Position numbers and translations under genes: made by a program. 64,000 bases of DNA from Pieris napi (taxonomy: Eukaryota; Arthropoda; Insecta; Lepidoptera; Pieridae). The notes below the pieces were generated by a model. That model searched no databases, was not told the origin of the DNA, and was given only the letters and a program-made list of their open reading frames with translations. The stretch is from assembly GCF_905475465.1 (NCBI RefSeq), contig NC_062253.1:10478001-10542000 (forward strand), read 5' to 3'. Every line of letters starts with the position of its first letter. Within the stretch, counting starts at the first letter, position 1. Positions 20,103 through 31,741 of this stretch are shown here, piece after piece.

Positions 20103-21397
20103 GGGTAGAGCGGGGCTAGTTGAGCATAGGGGCAAGTTGGGCAATCGAAATATCTCGGAAACTATTCACCTTACGCGGGAGTATCAAATAGCGAAAAGAA
20201 GGAGTCGTAGGAGAGGTAATAATCGCACGATAGCTAGTGGCAGCTCGACGAGTGAGTGAAGTGTCACGGCGTTTTGTTTATTTTGTGACCAAAAAGTAAA
20301 AACATTGTTTATCGCAAGTTTTCGTCTGTCTTTGTCAAATGTTCTCTGTTTTCAATCAGGAGAGTGTTAATCTTTCAGAAGATTATTGTATTTTTGATTT
20401 GTAAATAGGTTTTGGGTCTAATTCTAGGCATTTATTTACAATCCTACTTTTCTTTTAAAATTCCGGGTTGGGGTAAGTTGAGCAACTAACTCTACGACTT
20501 AAACAACTGATGAGTAATGAATCTTTTATTTTTTGTTTGGATGCGGACTTACAAGAGGAAGACTACAAGATGTTCTTACACTACTGAATACTTAAATAAT
20601 GCTGCAAAGGCTGTCCACGATGAGGGAAAAAGTGTGAATACCGCCGCTAAAGAATTCGGTATTGGTTGACTTTTAAATAAATTAAATGAAGGTGATGATT
20701 CATTTATGGGCTATACAACACCTAGGGAAGTATATCCTCTCTTACAAGAGAACTGTTGAAAAAATTCTTGCTACAAATGGCATTTTTCTCCAAAAGACGT
20801 CCGTCGCCTTGCCTAAGAGTGTGCTGAAATTCCACCAAGCTGAATTGCAAAAAAGATTTCCGGAAAAGAATGGTTGATGATGTTTTAAAAACAAAAAAAA
20901 TCGTAGCTATCCATACAGAAACCAGAACCCACCAGCCTTGGTAATCTTTTTTAGAAATTATCGGAAGTAATGGATAGATACGGATGCTCATGTTTTGTTG
21001 ATTCTAGTTTCGGTTAATTATACAAAGAAAACTTCTTTAAATTTTGTTGTTCTGTCAATAAAAGACTATAAATAAGAAGCTGACTGTCTAACACATATTT
21101 TATTTCATCTCAAGTTAACATAGAACCCATGGTTTGGCCTAGACATTCTTAGTGCTCAACTTGCCCCATACCCTTGCTCAACTTACCCCACCTATGGGGT
21201 ACATTGAGCATACTTGACTTTCTGCATTTAAACATCTGTAGCTATTATATTGGACTTGTTACAAAAAAATACTATGGACAATTTTGTTAAGGGATAAATT
21301 ACTAATCCATCAGGACACATAACAACTCATTGAGACTTATCATTGAGGAGCTATATCCAAGCAAGTGAAAAATTGCTCAACTAGCCCCGCCCTACCC
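20103..21397 (+). mobile_element. pogo/Tigger-type DNA transposon, dead, TA-flanked
   Basis: The ends are inverted repeats of 24 bp (20103-20126 and 21374-21397) with one mismatch, starting GGGTAG and flanked on both sides by TA, the target of pogo/Tc1-mariner elements. A 15-mer of consensus GGGGNNAGTTGAGCA recurs at 20112, 20129 and 20470 (direct) and at 21152, 21175 and 21374 (inverted). The interior at 20553-20990 is a ruined transposase N-terminus. At 1295 bp the element is shorter than autonomous pogo elements and lacks a recognisable DDE catalytic part. Confidence 0.85.
20553..20990 (+). pseudogene. pogo-family transposase remnant (DNA-binding half only)
   Basis: Read in one plus-strand frame with stops ignored: a psq-type helix-turn-helix (KRKTTRCSYTTEYLNNAAKA, then VNTAAKEFGIG), YTTPREVYP, a SPKDVRRLA block, ECAEIPPS, GKEWLMMF and a KLSEVMDRYG end. 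These are the successive blocks of Tigger/pogo transposases up to the start of the catalytic core. About seven in-frame stops interrupt it, and the DDE domain is absent. It can only be a relic. Confidence 0.72.
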
Positions 21398-22050
21398 TAC
21401 TCTATACAGATCCCGTCAGATATTTACTTCTGAGAACTTAAAAGTATATGATCTAAGCATGAAGAATGTCTATCGCTTGATAGTTCAATTACATGGAGCC
21501 TCCACAACATTAAGCTGTTAACATTAACGAGCCTGACAGACAGACAGATTGCCTGCGCTATTAGACCACCTACGGACACTCAATTTGTAATACACTCACT
21601 GTACCAGTCTTCTTTTTCGGTCATCATTCCATAGATATTCATTTAATTTTCCGTAAGAACATTTTTGATTCACTCTTTCTGGAGTATACTTTCGCTTAGT
21701 TGGTTAATACGCCTACATTAAACCTAATGTTCATTTCCGTCAAATAATGAAGCACGTAAGACCAAAACAATAAGCAAAGAAACATAAAAGCCTTTGGAGA
21801 AAGAGTATCATTGATAATTTAAAAAAATATTGAAATATATTTTGTAGGAACGATCTTGCACTTTGTTTTATTAGAAATATTTAAAAAAAAGTTTAAAACA
21901 CAAGTTTTTGCTTATCATTAAAAAACAGATAACAATATAATTTTATCTACACAAAGAACACAATAGGAGTTTGTTTTCAATGAAAATGAAAACAAATCAT
22001 CCAAATAACCTGGTCGTCGATATAGATAATCATGTATTTATTGTACTCAC
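21398..22050. other. Intron sequence between pogo element and candidate exon
   Basis: AT-rich; nothing recognised. Confidence 0.5.
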
Positions 22051-22090
22051 CGACAACGTATTTGGCGTGAAATCGGCATAGTGCTCCCAT
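22051..22090 (-). CDS. Candidate alternative first coding exon of the RhoGAP gene
   Basis: On the minus strand an ATG at 22088-22090 (G at -3 and at +4) opens 13 codons, MGALCRFHAKYVV, plus one base, ending at a strong donor (TCG|gtgagt). The one-base overhang is exactly the phase needed to join exon 15767-16005, giving YVV-E-GELETEW. A TATAAAA lies 63 nt upstream. The result would be a shorter isoform without the acidic N-terminus encoded at 51106-51253. The evidence is splice site, phase and TATA only; there is no protein motif to confirm it. Confidence 0.42.
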
Positions 22091-22152
22091 AACACACATT
22101 TAGCTACAATATTATTGTCAATTGTCATTAGAATTCGATTCGCGTCGCGCCA

Positions 22153-22159
22153 TTTTATA
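22153..22159 (-). promoter_or_regulatory. TATA box for the candidate internal promoter
   Basis: Minus-strand TATAAAA inside CTATAAAATGG, followed by a short CG-containing stretch (GCGCGACGCG) unusual for this AT-rich intron. A start 25-35 nt downstream would give a leader of about 35-40 nt before the ATG at 22090. No clear initiator motif was found. Confidence 0.35.
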
Positions 22160-23670
22160 GTCTTTGGTAAAATTTGAAAAAGGAATTGTTGGCTGCGTTC
22201 CAAAAGCTCGATACGGCTATTTTAGTTGTAACATAAAAAAAAAACACAACTTGATGCACCTCTTAGCGCGATTAAGCAAAACTAACATACCACTATTAGA
22301 TTACTAATATTTTCGTCATTAATGAATAATAGATAGGTGGGATGTTTTTGTATTTAGATCTAAGATAAGATAAGTGGGTGGGTTGAGTCAATAAAAATAT
22401 TATTATTGCTAAGTAGAACGCGTGCCAATTCACTCATTTCGTTCACAAATCACATTTCGTTCTTGCACTATTCAAAACATTCACTCATATTTTTCTAGTT
22501 TTGTGTGATAAAATCTATTTCGTCGTTGGAGTTATGAGCTCTCCAGAGCATCGCGCTCCGATGTCCGTTCCAGACTGCGTACAAGCTTACAGTTTTCACT
22601 GAGTTTATTATGGACTTATATTTAGACTCGATCGAAAACTCAATATAATAAATAGTATTTCCGATACGTTTAACGCCCCCCTAAATCACAAAGTATTTAT
22701 TAGAACCACGTTCTAGTTCTTAATTATGTAGGTTTTAATGGAGCATCATTTCAAATGTTACGTTTTAAATTTGGAAGACTAGGAGTAGTAGGGAATTGAA
22801 TGTTATCCGTGTCAACGCACTGCAGCTGTCTAGACTAGCTATTTTTAATACATATGTAAATTATACAATTTTAACATATAGCATCTCTATTTTAAACAAA
22901 GCTATCCTCAAAATATGGGTTATATGAACCGCACAAGGCGTTATTTAATAATAATAATAAAAACTTTATATACGACAAAATGGTTGAGATAAAATTCATA
23001 TATCGCTAGTCCCCACACTAGGGAGTCCCTGAGTTGTGGGTAACTAGAAAACAATTATTCCGTGGTACGTGTTTAAAACCATTTTGAACCTGAGCCTATT
23101 TAAAAAAATTATTTCATCATTAAAATGTTACCTTATTCTTAAGTAACATACGGTATTAGTTTTTTTAATCTAGCAAATTTTTCGTATATGATTGAACTAA
23201 TAGATCTATAGATCTATAGACCTATAGACTAATAGACCTTCTGAATCTACCGGATTTATAATGGATATTGGAATTTAGAATGACATTGGCTAATCAAGGA
23301 TCACCTCAAACTGAAAACGAAAACTGCCCGGATTTGACATTACCATTAATTTCATTCACTATCAAAGTTATGATGTAAACACTCCACTTCACCGACGTCA
23401 TAATCATAAATATCACACATTCACGTGTCTTCATTCAACATCTTCGTTCTAATAATAACTCGTTCATTTTATTTTCAGTTATAGACTAATGGCTTGCCAA
23501 ATGAGTGGGATAGGTAAAAATATTTGTCTTAGTAATTAGCGTGGTCTTTTAAAATTAAAATAAACCCTCCGTTGGAGAGAAACAAGAACATAAATAAAAA
23601 TTTTTGCTAGACTTATGCATGAGTTTGAAAAATTATTTTTGTTTATTTTGTACGAAAACATTAAATTTAA
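22160..23670. other. Intron sequence upstream of candidate internal promoter
   Basis: A GC-richer patch at 22525-22585 ('gagctctccagagcatcgcg') could belong to the promoter region. A short tandem repeat of 'atagatctat' units lies at 23200-23236. No coding signal. Confidence 0.4.
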
Positions 23671-23674
23671 CAGT

Positions 23675-23853
23675 TGAATAAAAAAATAGTGGCGGAGAGT
23701 ATATTGCCAGTTCTTCTCTTCCGTTCAAGGTCCCTGATTTGAGAACTGGCAGTAAATGTAAAATTAGAAGCATAATATATATATTTCTTTTTTGACGTTC
23801 CATAAGTGTACATTGTGTTACCTATATGAATAAATGATTTTGACTTTGACTTA
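23675..23853 (+). mobile_element. LINE 3'-tail ('agtggcggagag' family)
   Basis: Contains 'agtggcggagagtatattgc', 'gagaactggcagtaaatgta' and the terminal 'gaataaatgattttgacttt'; same family as 17935-18275. The following 650 bp show nothing recognisable. Confidence 0.72.
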
Positions 23854-24509
23854 ATTATACTAATAGTAAACAAAATTTATATCTAAATATATAAGGCGCC
23901 GTCTAAGACAAGCAGTTGAGAAATTTATTCCGCATTTTTTATTACATTTAGAAAAAAGCCTTTGAACTATAAACATATACTATTATACAAGATCCATTAT
24001 TACTTTGATTTGATATAACATACCGCTAAATATTTTTGTGTTGAAGGAGCCATGCGTTTTAACGTTCAATTTACAATCACAGTCTACAAAACATTGTTGC
24101 AGTATTAATCTGCTTTGATTCCGGGCGAAAAAATGCTTGATTATAAAATATGTTTACGTCGATAGGCATTTGCGCCCCTCGATATGGGACTTCAAACCGA
24201 TACATATATATTTACTATAAATGGACGTGGAAGGTACAACGTCACACATTCTAAATATTAATGAATGAAACATCACGTGGAATCGATGTTTATATGTAGT
24301 GAGAGTATGGCGTCACTACTTGAAATCTATTTTGGTATCGGAACTAAATATATATTTACGTTAACTGATTATTTATTCGTAGTTATATATAGAAAGTATC
24401 ATTGAGTGGTACCACTGTCAAAATATTGTTTACACGTCGAATTGGCGACCTCGTCTTTAGGTTATTTTTGAGGTATGAGTGTCGGCATACATTTGAGAGA
24501 TTTTATACT

Positions 24510-24890
24510 TTACTAGCAGACCGGCCAAGCGTTGCTGTGGCTAAGGTTTTTGTTATATTACATAGTAGCAAACTATTCAAGGGAAACGGTAGGAGAACAC
24601 CAGTCATGGGGACCACCATGCTTTTTTGGTGGTTATGCCATTAAATTGTAGCTTATGTGAAACGTTGGTACTTTCAACACAGCGCCATCTGTTAGAAATT
24701 GTGACTATCAAATAATAAACAAATATTTTGCAATAAAATAATATTGCGGGTATAAATTGAGATGTAAGATATCCTATCTTTTAAGTTGGATCAAACTACA
24801 CACGGTGTGCAAATTTGATTGATATCGGTTCGGTAGTTTAGGAGTCCATAGCGGACAAACAACGTGACACGTAATTTATATATATTAAGA
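24510..24890 (-). mobile_element. Helitron-like non-autonomous element
   Basis: The plus strand starts 'ctagcagaccggccaagcg' (reverse of a CTAG 3' end) and finishes 'tttatatatattaagatta' (reverse of a TC-TTAATATATATAA 5' end). 'acgtgacacg' and 'tgatatcggttcggtagttt' lie near the 5' end, as in lepidopteran Helitron-like repeats. Any open frame within it is incidental. Confidence 0.65.
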
Positions 24891-25357
24891 TTATTACTTA
24901 CATACGAGTGTAATCTGTAATATAGAAAACTAAGTCGGGTTCGTATGAATACTAATAAATCGTGAACAGCTGGAGTGATATTCATGTGTTTTATTAATCT
25001 CCGTCTAAATAGCACAATAACTATTAAAACGTTGGAAAATTGACGAAACAACAAATCCAATACAAAATGCAATCGTTTCGTTCCGTAACTGTCATACATT
25101 TAAATGTTCAGCCCGTCGATACAGTAAACTCTACCCTCCAATAATAGAAGGTGGTTTCGACTCGAAAAGATATATTCGTATAATGGCGTATTTTAGATTT
25201 TTTTATATGTCAAATAATGTCAGTGGTAAAAAAAACTTTAGAGGTGTCAAGGGACACCCGGATGGAACGAAATTACTTTCGATTAATTTATATGTTAATT
25301 GGTATCATAACGTCAGTATGATAGATTTACTCGACACAAATCTTACGACGAAAAAAA

Positions 25358-25456
25358 AAGCCAACATCACGAGGTGTTCCCAGGCGGTCACCCATCCAAG
25401 TACTGACCTCGTCCGACGTTGCTTAACTTCGGTGATCGGACGAGAACCGGTGTATT
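25358..25456 (-). pseudogene. 5S rRNA copy, 5'-truncated
   Basis: The minus strand reads AATACACCGGTTCTCGTCCG, then the A-box region (GAAGTTAAGCAACGTCGG), GTACTTGGATGGGTGACCGC and CGTGATGTTGGC followed by a T run (25351-25359), i.e. the last 99 or so of about 120 nt of a 5S rRNA. The first 20 or so nucleotides are missing, so the terminal stem cannot form. The internal promoter elements and T-run terminator look intact. Either a truncated pseudogene or the head of a 5S-derived SINE. Confidence 0.85.
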
Positions 25457-26100
25457 ACAAAAGCAAATAGCAAAAAGTGTCGTGACAACTTTTCGTAAGA
25501 ATTTTTTCCGTCTAGCCCCCCTTCACAACGCGCGATAAGGAACTTCGTTCCAATAAGTATTGAGATATATATTGGTTGGCAAATGTGTGCGTTCAGATAC
25601 TTATTTCTTTTTGTGTTCATTTCTTAATAAAGTAGTGAACTTAATATTTGTTTTGCATTCATTATATTACGTTTATAAATGTTATATTTAATAAAAATGT
25701 TTAACGAATTATATAAAATTAACTCACCAATATGCGAAAGCTGGTCTCTGTCAATCCTAAACCGTAATATAACAACCATTCTCACAATTTATGACATAGG
25801 TCCACCCTATTCACTGCACTAAGCAAAACTAACCACGGATAAATGTAAGATAAGTACTCTAAACACAATTAGCTAATGAGTCAAATGTTTTGTAGATTAA
25901 AAGGGTTGTTTTTGTCCAAATAGTTCAAATACTTAAAGAATACCTGTTTACTAATGTCCTGCATGTAATAAATAAGTGATGATTATGAGCACATTTCGTC
26001 GGACAAATTTACATTATTACCGTTACAAATATATGGATCTGTTTCTGGCTATATCTGACCTAAAAGTTTTTTTGATGATTTTTATTTTTAAGTAGGTTTT
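25457..26100. other. Intron sequence, nothing recognised
   Basis: AT-rich, no coding, RNA or repeat signal that I can support. Confidence 0.5.
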
Positions 26101-26114
26101 TTTGTTTTTTTTTT

Positions 26115-26400
26115 ATATAGGGGGCAAACGGGCAGGAGGCTAACCTGATGTTAAGTCATACCGCCGCCCATGGACACTCTCAATGCCAGAGGGCTCGCGA
26201 GTGCGTTGCCGGCCTTTTAAAAATTGGTACGCTCTTTCCTTGAAGGAACCTAAGTCGGTTCGGAAATACTTCAGTGGGCACCTGGTTCCAAAAAATGGTG
26301 GTGCGTTGCAAAAACTGCCTTGAAAAACGCTCAGTGGTGGAACGGCGGACGTCGAGGTGATGCAGTAATCAACCTACTGTGTCTAACATATCGTCGTTTA
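26115..26400 (+). repeat. Lepidopteran interspersed repeat ('gcgttgccggcctttt' family), best copy
   Basis: Starts 'gggggcaaacgggcaggagg', then 'accgccgcccatggacactc', 'agggctcgcgagtgcgttgc' and 'cggccttttaaaaattggta', and ends around 'aacggcggacgtcgaggtga'. The family is widespread in moth and butterfly genomes as non-coding copies. Related pieces: 8596-8690, 45462-45500, 58250-58775 (minus) and 61715-61800. Confidence 0.75.
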
Positions 26401-27036
26401 GGTCTAAGACATGACGTTCTTTGCGATGTCTGCAATCCGAACCAAATAGCACATATTTACGCATAACATTTGCAAATTTAAACAATTAGCTCACGGTTAA
26501 ATGACGCTTAACCAAAAGGCCAACCTGGCTTAACCGTTTTTAATAAAAAAAATTAGGGAAATCTAAAAAATTCTAAACACATATTAAGTCTACAGTAACA
26601 GACAAAACTCTAATAGTTATACAATTGATTTTAAATATGTATTAACTTAAAAAAAAGTTTTTAATAATTAAGATTTATTATTCGTTTATTTAAGGCATAG
26701 ATAATGATGTATGCTGTCAATGACAAGTGTAAATACAGATAAATAATACTCACTGATATAATACGGTGCTGGAGGAAATATCAACATTGTAAGGACTCAT
26801 TAAAATCAGAAATAATCTATAAACAAGTATGACGGAAATTTGTAGACTGAGCGTTGCATTTATTTCTTTGCATTTAAATAAGAAATCTTATCGATGTATC
26901 AAAGATAACAGCTGTGAGGCGTAGCTTAGTAAAAATATGGTTTTAGGTCTTTGCTTGTCATTAGTATTGTGTGTTTTCTCCGAATAATCTTGTCTGAATT
27001 AAACAGAAATAGGTGTTATAATAATTAAATTGTAAT
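26401..27036. other. Intron sequence, nothing recognised
   Basis: AT-rich; no supported feature. Confidence 0.5.
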
Positions 27037-27480
27037 TTTATATATAAAATTCTCGTGTCACAACGTTCGTTCCCATACTCCTCCGAAACGGCTCCACCGA
27101 TTCTTATGAAGGTTTTTAAGCATATTCATTAGGTCTGAGAATCGGCTGCTATCTATCTTTCAAACTCCTAAGTGACAAGGGGTGTCCACCTCAAAAAAAA
27201 TATTTTTTTTTATGATACAGCATACAAAAATACATACCACCCCAAATTTACACCCTTTTACGATAAACCCCTATTTTTTATTTGTTCATTAAAATCTTAT
27301 GACTAGAACTCTCGAGGTTTATATAGAGAAATTTCACCGAAAAACCCTAAAAAGTTTTCATTCCAGAAAACCAAATAGTCTCGGGGGTAGCATAGCAAAA
27401 TGTTCCATGTTCGTATGTACTAAAATAATAGGCTAAGTAAAATCACATTAAGGAGAAACGAAGTTCGCGGGGGCAGCTAG
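27037..27480 (+). mobile_element. Helitron-like non-autonomous element
   Basis: Begins 'tatatataaaattctcgtgt', continues 'cacaacgttcgttcccatac' and 'gaaacggctccaccgattct', and ends 'cgcgggggcagctag' followed by T. The AT-rich start, the CTAG end and insertion next to T are Helitron traits. The 34857-35259 copy has the same last 25 bases. No Rep/helicase is present. The flank 27481-27795 is plain AT-rich intron. Confidence 0.68.
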
Positions 27481-27795
27481 TATGACTATAAATATCATGT
27501 TCAGTTTAAAAAATCTCTTATAAAAATGTATGAAACACATTTCTCTATCTCTAAATGAATCTGTAAGATTTCTACATTCATAAAGACAGCTAGTGTTGTC
27601 ATGTATAAATTTACATAACGCTGATAGATGACAGATTGAGCACAGATAAAGAACAATGATATTAACGTGTTCTCTTTACGACATCCTTGCTTGTCGATCA
27701 CTGACTATTTTTAATACAGATAAGTTTATTTATAGAACGGGTATTTCCGTAAAAATACTTTATTTTTATTAAATTGAAAATTTTATCTCATTTAG

Positions 27796-28146
27796 TCAAA
27801 GTCTAAGTCAAAAATCATTTATTCATATAGGTAAAACAATGTACACTTATGAACGACAAAAAAGAAATAAACATTAAATTCTTTTAATTTTACATTAACT
27901 GCCAGTTCTCAAATCAAGTGCGTAGAATGGAAGAGAAGAACGGGCAATAAACTCTCCGCCTCTCTTTTTAATCGCCAAGTTTTTTGTTTTACACAACGTT
28001 TATAAGGAGCTGCAACCATTACACCATATTCCACATGACATCTTAAGTAATAAAATAAATTAAAAACAAAGATTTGTCCTCTATCAGCAGGATGCATGGT
28101 GAAATAGGAGCACGCACTTACTCGTGGGAACAACACGCAAATACAT
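27796..28146 (-). mobile_element. LINE 3' end ('agtggcggagag' family), reverse copy
   Basis: Reverse complement of the repeat at 17935-18275, with the same 'gaataaatgatttttgactt' end at 27796 and 'gtgcgtgctcctatttcacc' at its far side. The 630 bp to the right (28147-28775) show nothing. Confidence 0.75.
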
Positions 28147-28779
28147 AGTCGAAATAACTAACATCACCGCATACACGAATTCAAGTACAAGTTTATAAAC
28201 AAATGAAAGATTAAATAAGCTATTTATTTACACTTAACATAAGTTATCTTAAGCGTTTGGTTTGGTTATCCTATGTTACTTGGAAATAATTTAAAATTAG
28301 TAATAACAATTTCATACAAGTATTGAGAACAGACAAAATTTGTTTTAGTCACGTCTTAGAGTGAATGCACAAAACATTCAAATGTTATAACGAAAAAGAT
28401 TGCCAACATATCTAAATAGGTATCTAGAATTGTGATGGTCCCCCAGTGTTGCCAAATAAAGCGACTCTTTCCTCTGCGTCGATTAGATATATTATGAGAA
28501 CAATTGTAGGTACTGTAACGAAGATAAAAGAATTAATTGGCTAAGACCAAAATTAATGTTAATTAGTTCACACGGTCGCATTATTTAATGAGTATTATGT
28601 AAATGTCCATTTTCACGGCTCGTAACGTTTGGAAAAGGGCTGTTTTGAAGTTTGGGATAACTATAAAGTGATTTCATCAAACTCTGACCATAGCTGATTT
28701 TGAAGACACTTCTTTTACAGCTTGATTTCAATATAAATTTAATTAATAGAAAAACAATGTTGTACTAATTTTTATCAGC

Positions 28780-29020
28780 TGTCCCCGCGAACTTTAAGAT
28801 ACATACCAACATTTGGAAAATTATGCTATGCTACGCCATAGAGACTTTTCGAATTTCCGGCATAAAACCTAAGTTACTAAATAGCGTATTTTTCTCTCCA
28901 TAAAAATTTTCCTCAGAAGGAATAAATATTTTTTTATTATAAACATTACTCAATTTGGTTCAACCGTTTCGAGTTTTGCACTTAGCAACATATTTTGATA
29001 TTCATTTTTATTTATGTAAA
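28780..29020 (-). mobile_element. Helitron-like non-autonomous element, degraded
   Basis: The plus strand starts 'cagctgtccccgcgaacttt', contains 'ctccataaaaattttcctca' and 'tcaaccgtttcgagttttgc', and ends 'gatattcatttttattta'. Same structure as 59515-59733. The flank 29021-29353 is AT-rich intron. Confidence 0.5.
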
Positions 29021-29353
29021 TTTAAAAGACCACATTACTGATAGTCAGTTTTGGTAATTTCAATTGTAACATAAAACACTGTACAAATCATAATATAAGA
29101 GAATTATAAACTAAACCATGCAAAACAATAAAAATTTAGTTTAAATACAGTGTATTGATACAAAATTTAAAAAATAAATATATCATATCCTAATATTAAA
29201 ATTTTTATAATACATACAAATAACACGTCATCTACAATAGTTTAGGGTTATGTATATCGGCCCTACAGACTTGTAGCCTCGGCATCACCTAACATATAAC
29301 TAGCAAAATCGCGGTTTACCACATGGTCATATGTCACTGCAAATACAAATCCT

Positions 29354-30838
29354 TAATAATAATAATAATAATAATAATTTATTTTTTGCAAGAATATGGT
29401 ACAAAATGTTAAGGTGATACAATCATAAATCGTTCGCATATTCTGCCACACACGATGGCGCGCAAATTTGTCTTAAAGTATTTCACATTATTATTCAATG
29501 TCAATTATTCTTATACTATCTAGTCTATTATATTATATACATTATATCATTAGCTTTATATCAATTACGGTGTTTCATGCAAATAATCATTTATTGAATA
29601 GTACATTTTTTCTAAAAGTAATTCACTAAGTCGCTTTTTAAAGAATCTAGACGGAAGATCTTTTAATTCTTTTGGTAATTTATTGTAGACTTTAATTGCC
29701 ATACAAAAGCTGTTTTTCCGAAACAGTTCCAGATTGATTTTTGGCACAGCCAATTTCATCCCATGTCTACTTTTTACTTCAACTTCTACATTCGACTTAA
29801 AAATATGTATGTTTCTGTGCACGAATAAGGATATCTCTAAAATATAAATACATGGAAGAGATAAAATTTTGAGCTTCTTAAATAAAGGTACGCAACTATC
29901 AAGACAGTTTGCTCCACAAATTGCTCTAATACATTTCTTTTGAGCCTTAAATACCCTATTTACTTCGACTGAATTTCCCCAAATTATAATTCCATATCTA
30001 AGTATAGATGAAACATATGCATGATAAGCAGCTAATACCGTAGCATGGTTAACAGTTTCCCTTAGTCGTTTTAACACAAAAACAAAACTGTCTATTTTGT
30101 TCTGTAATTTTTCAATATGTGCCTTCCAACTACAAAATTTATCTATCGTTATACCTAAAAATACACACTCGTTCATTATGTCTAGTTTATTGCTTTTATA
30201 TTGTAAGTCTAATTGTGTTTTAGAGTTATATGTCTGAAAATGGATTATGTTAGTTTTGGTCATGTTTATTTGTAGATTATTGGAATTCATCCAGTTAATG
30301 GCGTCGTCTAGAGATTTAATTAAGTTGTTTTTTAAGTCTTGTTCGTTTTTACTTTTTATTATAAGTGTTGTGTCATCAGCAAATAGTATACAGTTCTGGT
30401 GTATAGCATCTGGAAGGTCATTTATGTATGTTAGAAAAAGTAGCGGGGCCAAAATACTGCCTTGAGGTGTTCCGTACTCATTTTTCTTAAAATTGGATCT
30501 ATAGGTTTTTTGCTCTAATTTACAAATCTTTGTTATCTCCACATATTGCATTCTATTTTCAAGGTAACTTTTCACCCAGTTATAAGCATTACCTCTTATT
30601 CCGTAGCAATCTAATTTTTTTAAAAGTCTTTCATGACATAAAAAGTCAAAAGCCTTTGTCATATCTAGAAAGATACAACCTATAAGCATTTTATCATTTA
30701 AGCATTCAGTAATTTGTTTGACTAGGGAAAAGCACGCAAGGGTGGTAGAACAATTTTTTCTGAAACCAAATTGTTCTTTTTTTAAAATATCGTATGATAA
30801 AAGGAAATTCTCTATTTTATTATACTTATATACTTTAT
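29354..30838 (-). mobile_element. 5'-truncated LINE (CR1/Jockey-like) with (AAT)n tail
   Basis: A minus-strand element whose ORF stays open from the truncation point near 30838 to its stop at 29565. The 3' UTR runs to a (TTA/AAT)n microsatellite at 29354-29381. The simple-repeat tail rather than poly-A marks a CR1/L2-like 3' end. The same 3' UTR recurs at 38480-38600. Uninterrupted coding suggests a recent insertion. Confidence 0.85.
29565..30832 (-). CDS. LINE reverse transcriptase, N-terminally truncated, frame intact
   Basis: About 420 codons. In order: KKEQFGFRKNCSTTLA, CIFLDMTKAFDFLCHE (first catalytic Asp), WVKSYLENRMQYVEI, YGTPQGSILAPLLFLTYIND, ILFADDTTLII (catalytic FADD), INWMNSNNLQINMTKTN, FLGITIDKFCSWKAHI and a C-terminal SILRYGIIIWGNS through KKRLSELLLEKMYYSINDYL. 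The endonuclease and the first part of the RT (fingers) are missing, so the fragment cannot retrotranspose. The visible RT and C-terminus carry no stop. It lies in the 35-kb intron, in the same direction as the RhoGAP transcript, and has no evident promoter of its own. Confidence 0.85.
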
Positions 30839-31739
30839 TCCTCTTATCTTAAAACTAACCATAACATTTTTGTAATGTTAACGCATGACGAATTGGTTAA
30901 GGTACTTGCTTACATTCCAATCGCGCTTACGGACGCTTCATATATTATTTTTAATCATTTAATTTTTTTAATATATTTAAAAAAAATAAACTACACTTTT
31001 GATCAATATCTAGTATGTATTAAATTTGTTTGAATTTTCTATTTGCCAATTTTTCATTACTACATATTATTATTACCTACATAAGGTTAAGAATATGGTA
31101 AATACTATATATTTGAGAGTTGGAAATAAATCAATTATATTAGGGTCGGTACGATACACATTGTCCACGTATTTCCGGTCGAAACAGCTCCAAAGACTAT
31201 TTAACTTGATAACGATCGCCACTAATTTCCTTAACTTTTCTCCTAAATTGTATTTGTACCAGAGTTAGGCCGTACGTACTAGTAAGTACAGCGGTACCTA
31301 GTACTTGCTAAGCATAGTATGATGTTAACTATAGCTTAAACTGTAATAAAAAATTAGAAATAACAATACAATTATGTTTCACATTGGATTATGCCACTGC
31401 TTATTAAATATTTTTTACCATAATATGACAAGGAAAAGTACTGTCAGTCCTTTGTACGACTATTATGCGTAACCTACAGACATATTCAATGACCATATAA
31501 GTAATAAGCTATTGAATGGTTATAGAATGGAACGACGTCTACATATAAATGTAACTCGTGAACGTGATCTGACTTCCTGTCAGTATTAGTTGACAGTATT
31601 ATTAGTTTGAACTAGACATATGTGTATGTATTTTAAAATGCACACAAAATCCACAGGAACTTATATTCATCAGATACATCGCAGATCAAAGCCCTTAAAA
31701 AGCCTGTTGCCGACAGTTTTTCTTTCATAGGCGCCCAAG
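30839..31739. other. Intron sequence, nothing recognised
   Basis: AT-rich; open frames at 30794-31268 are low-complexity and unsupported. Confidence 0.5.
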
Positions 31740-31741
31740 TA

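Noticed and set aside
24402..24644. 80-codon plus-strand frame
   Set aside because: It overlaps the Helitron-like element at 24510-24890 and carries no domain.
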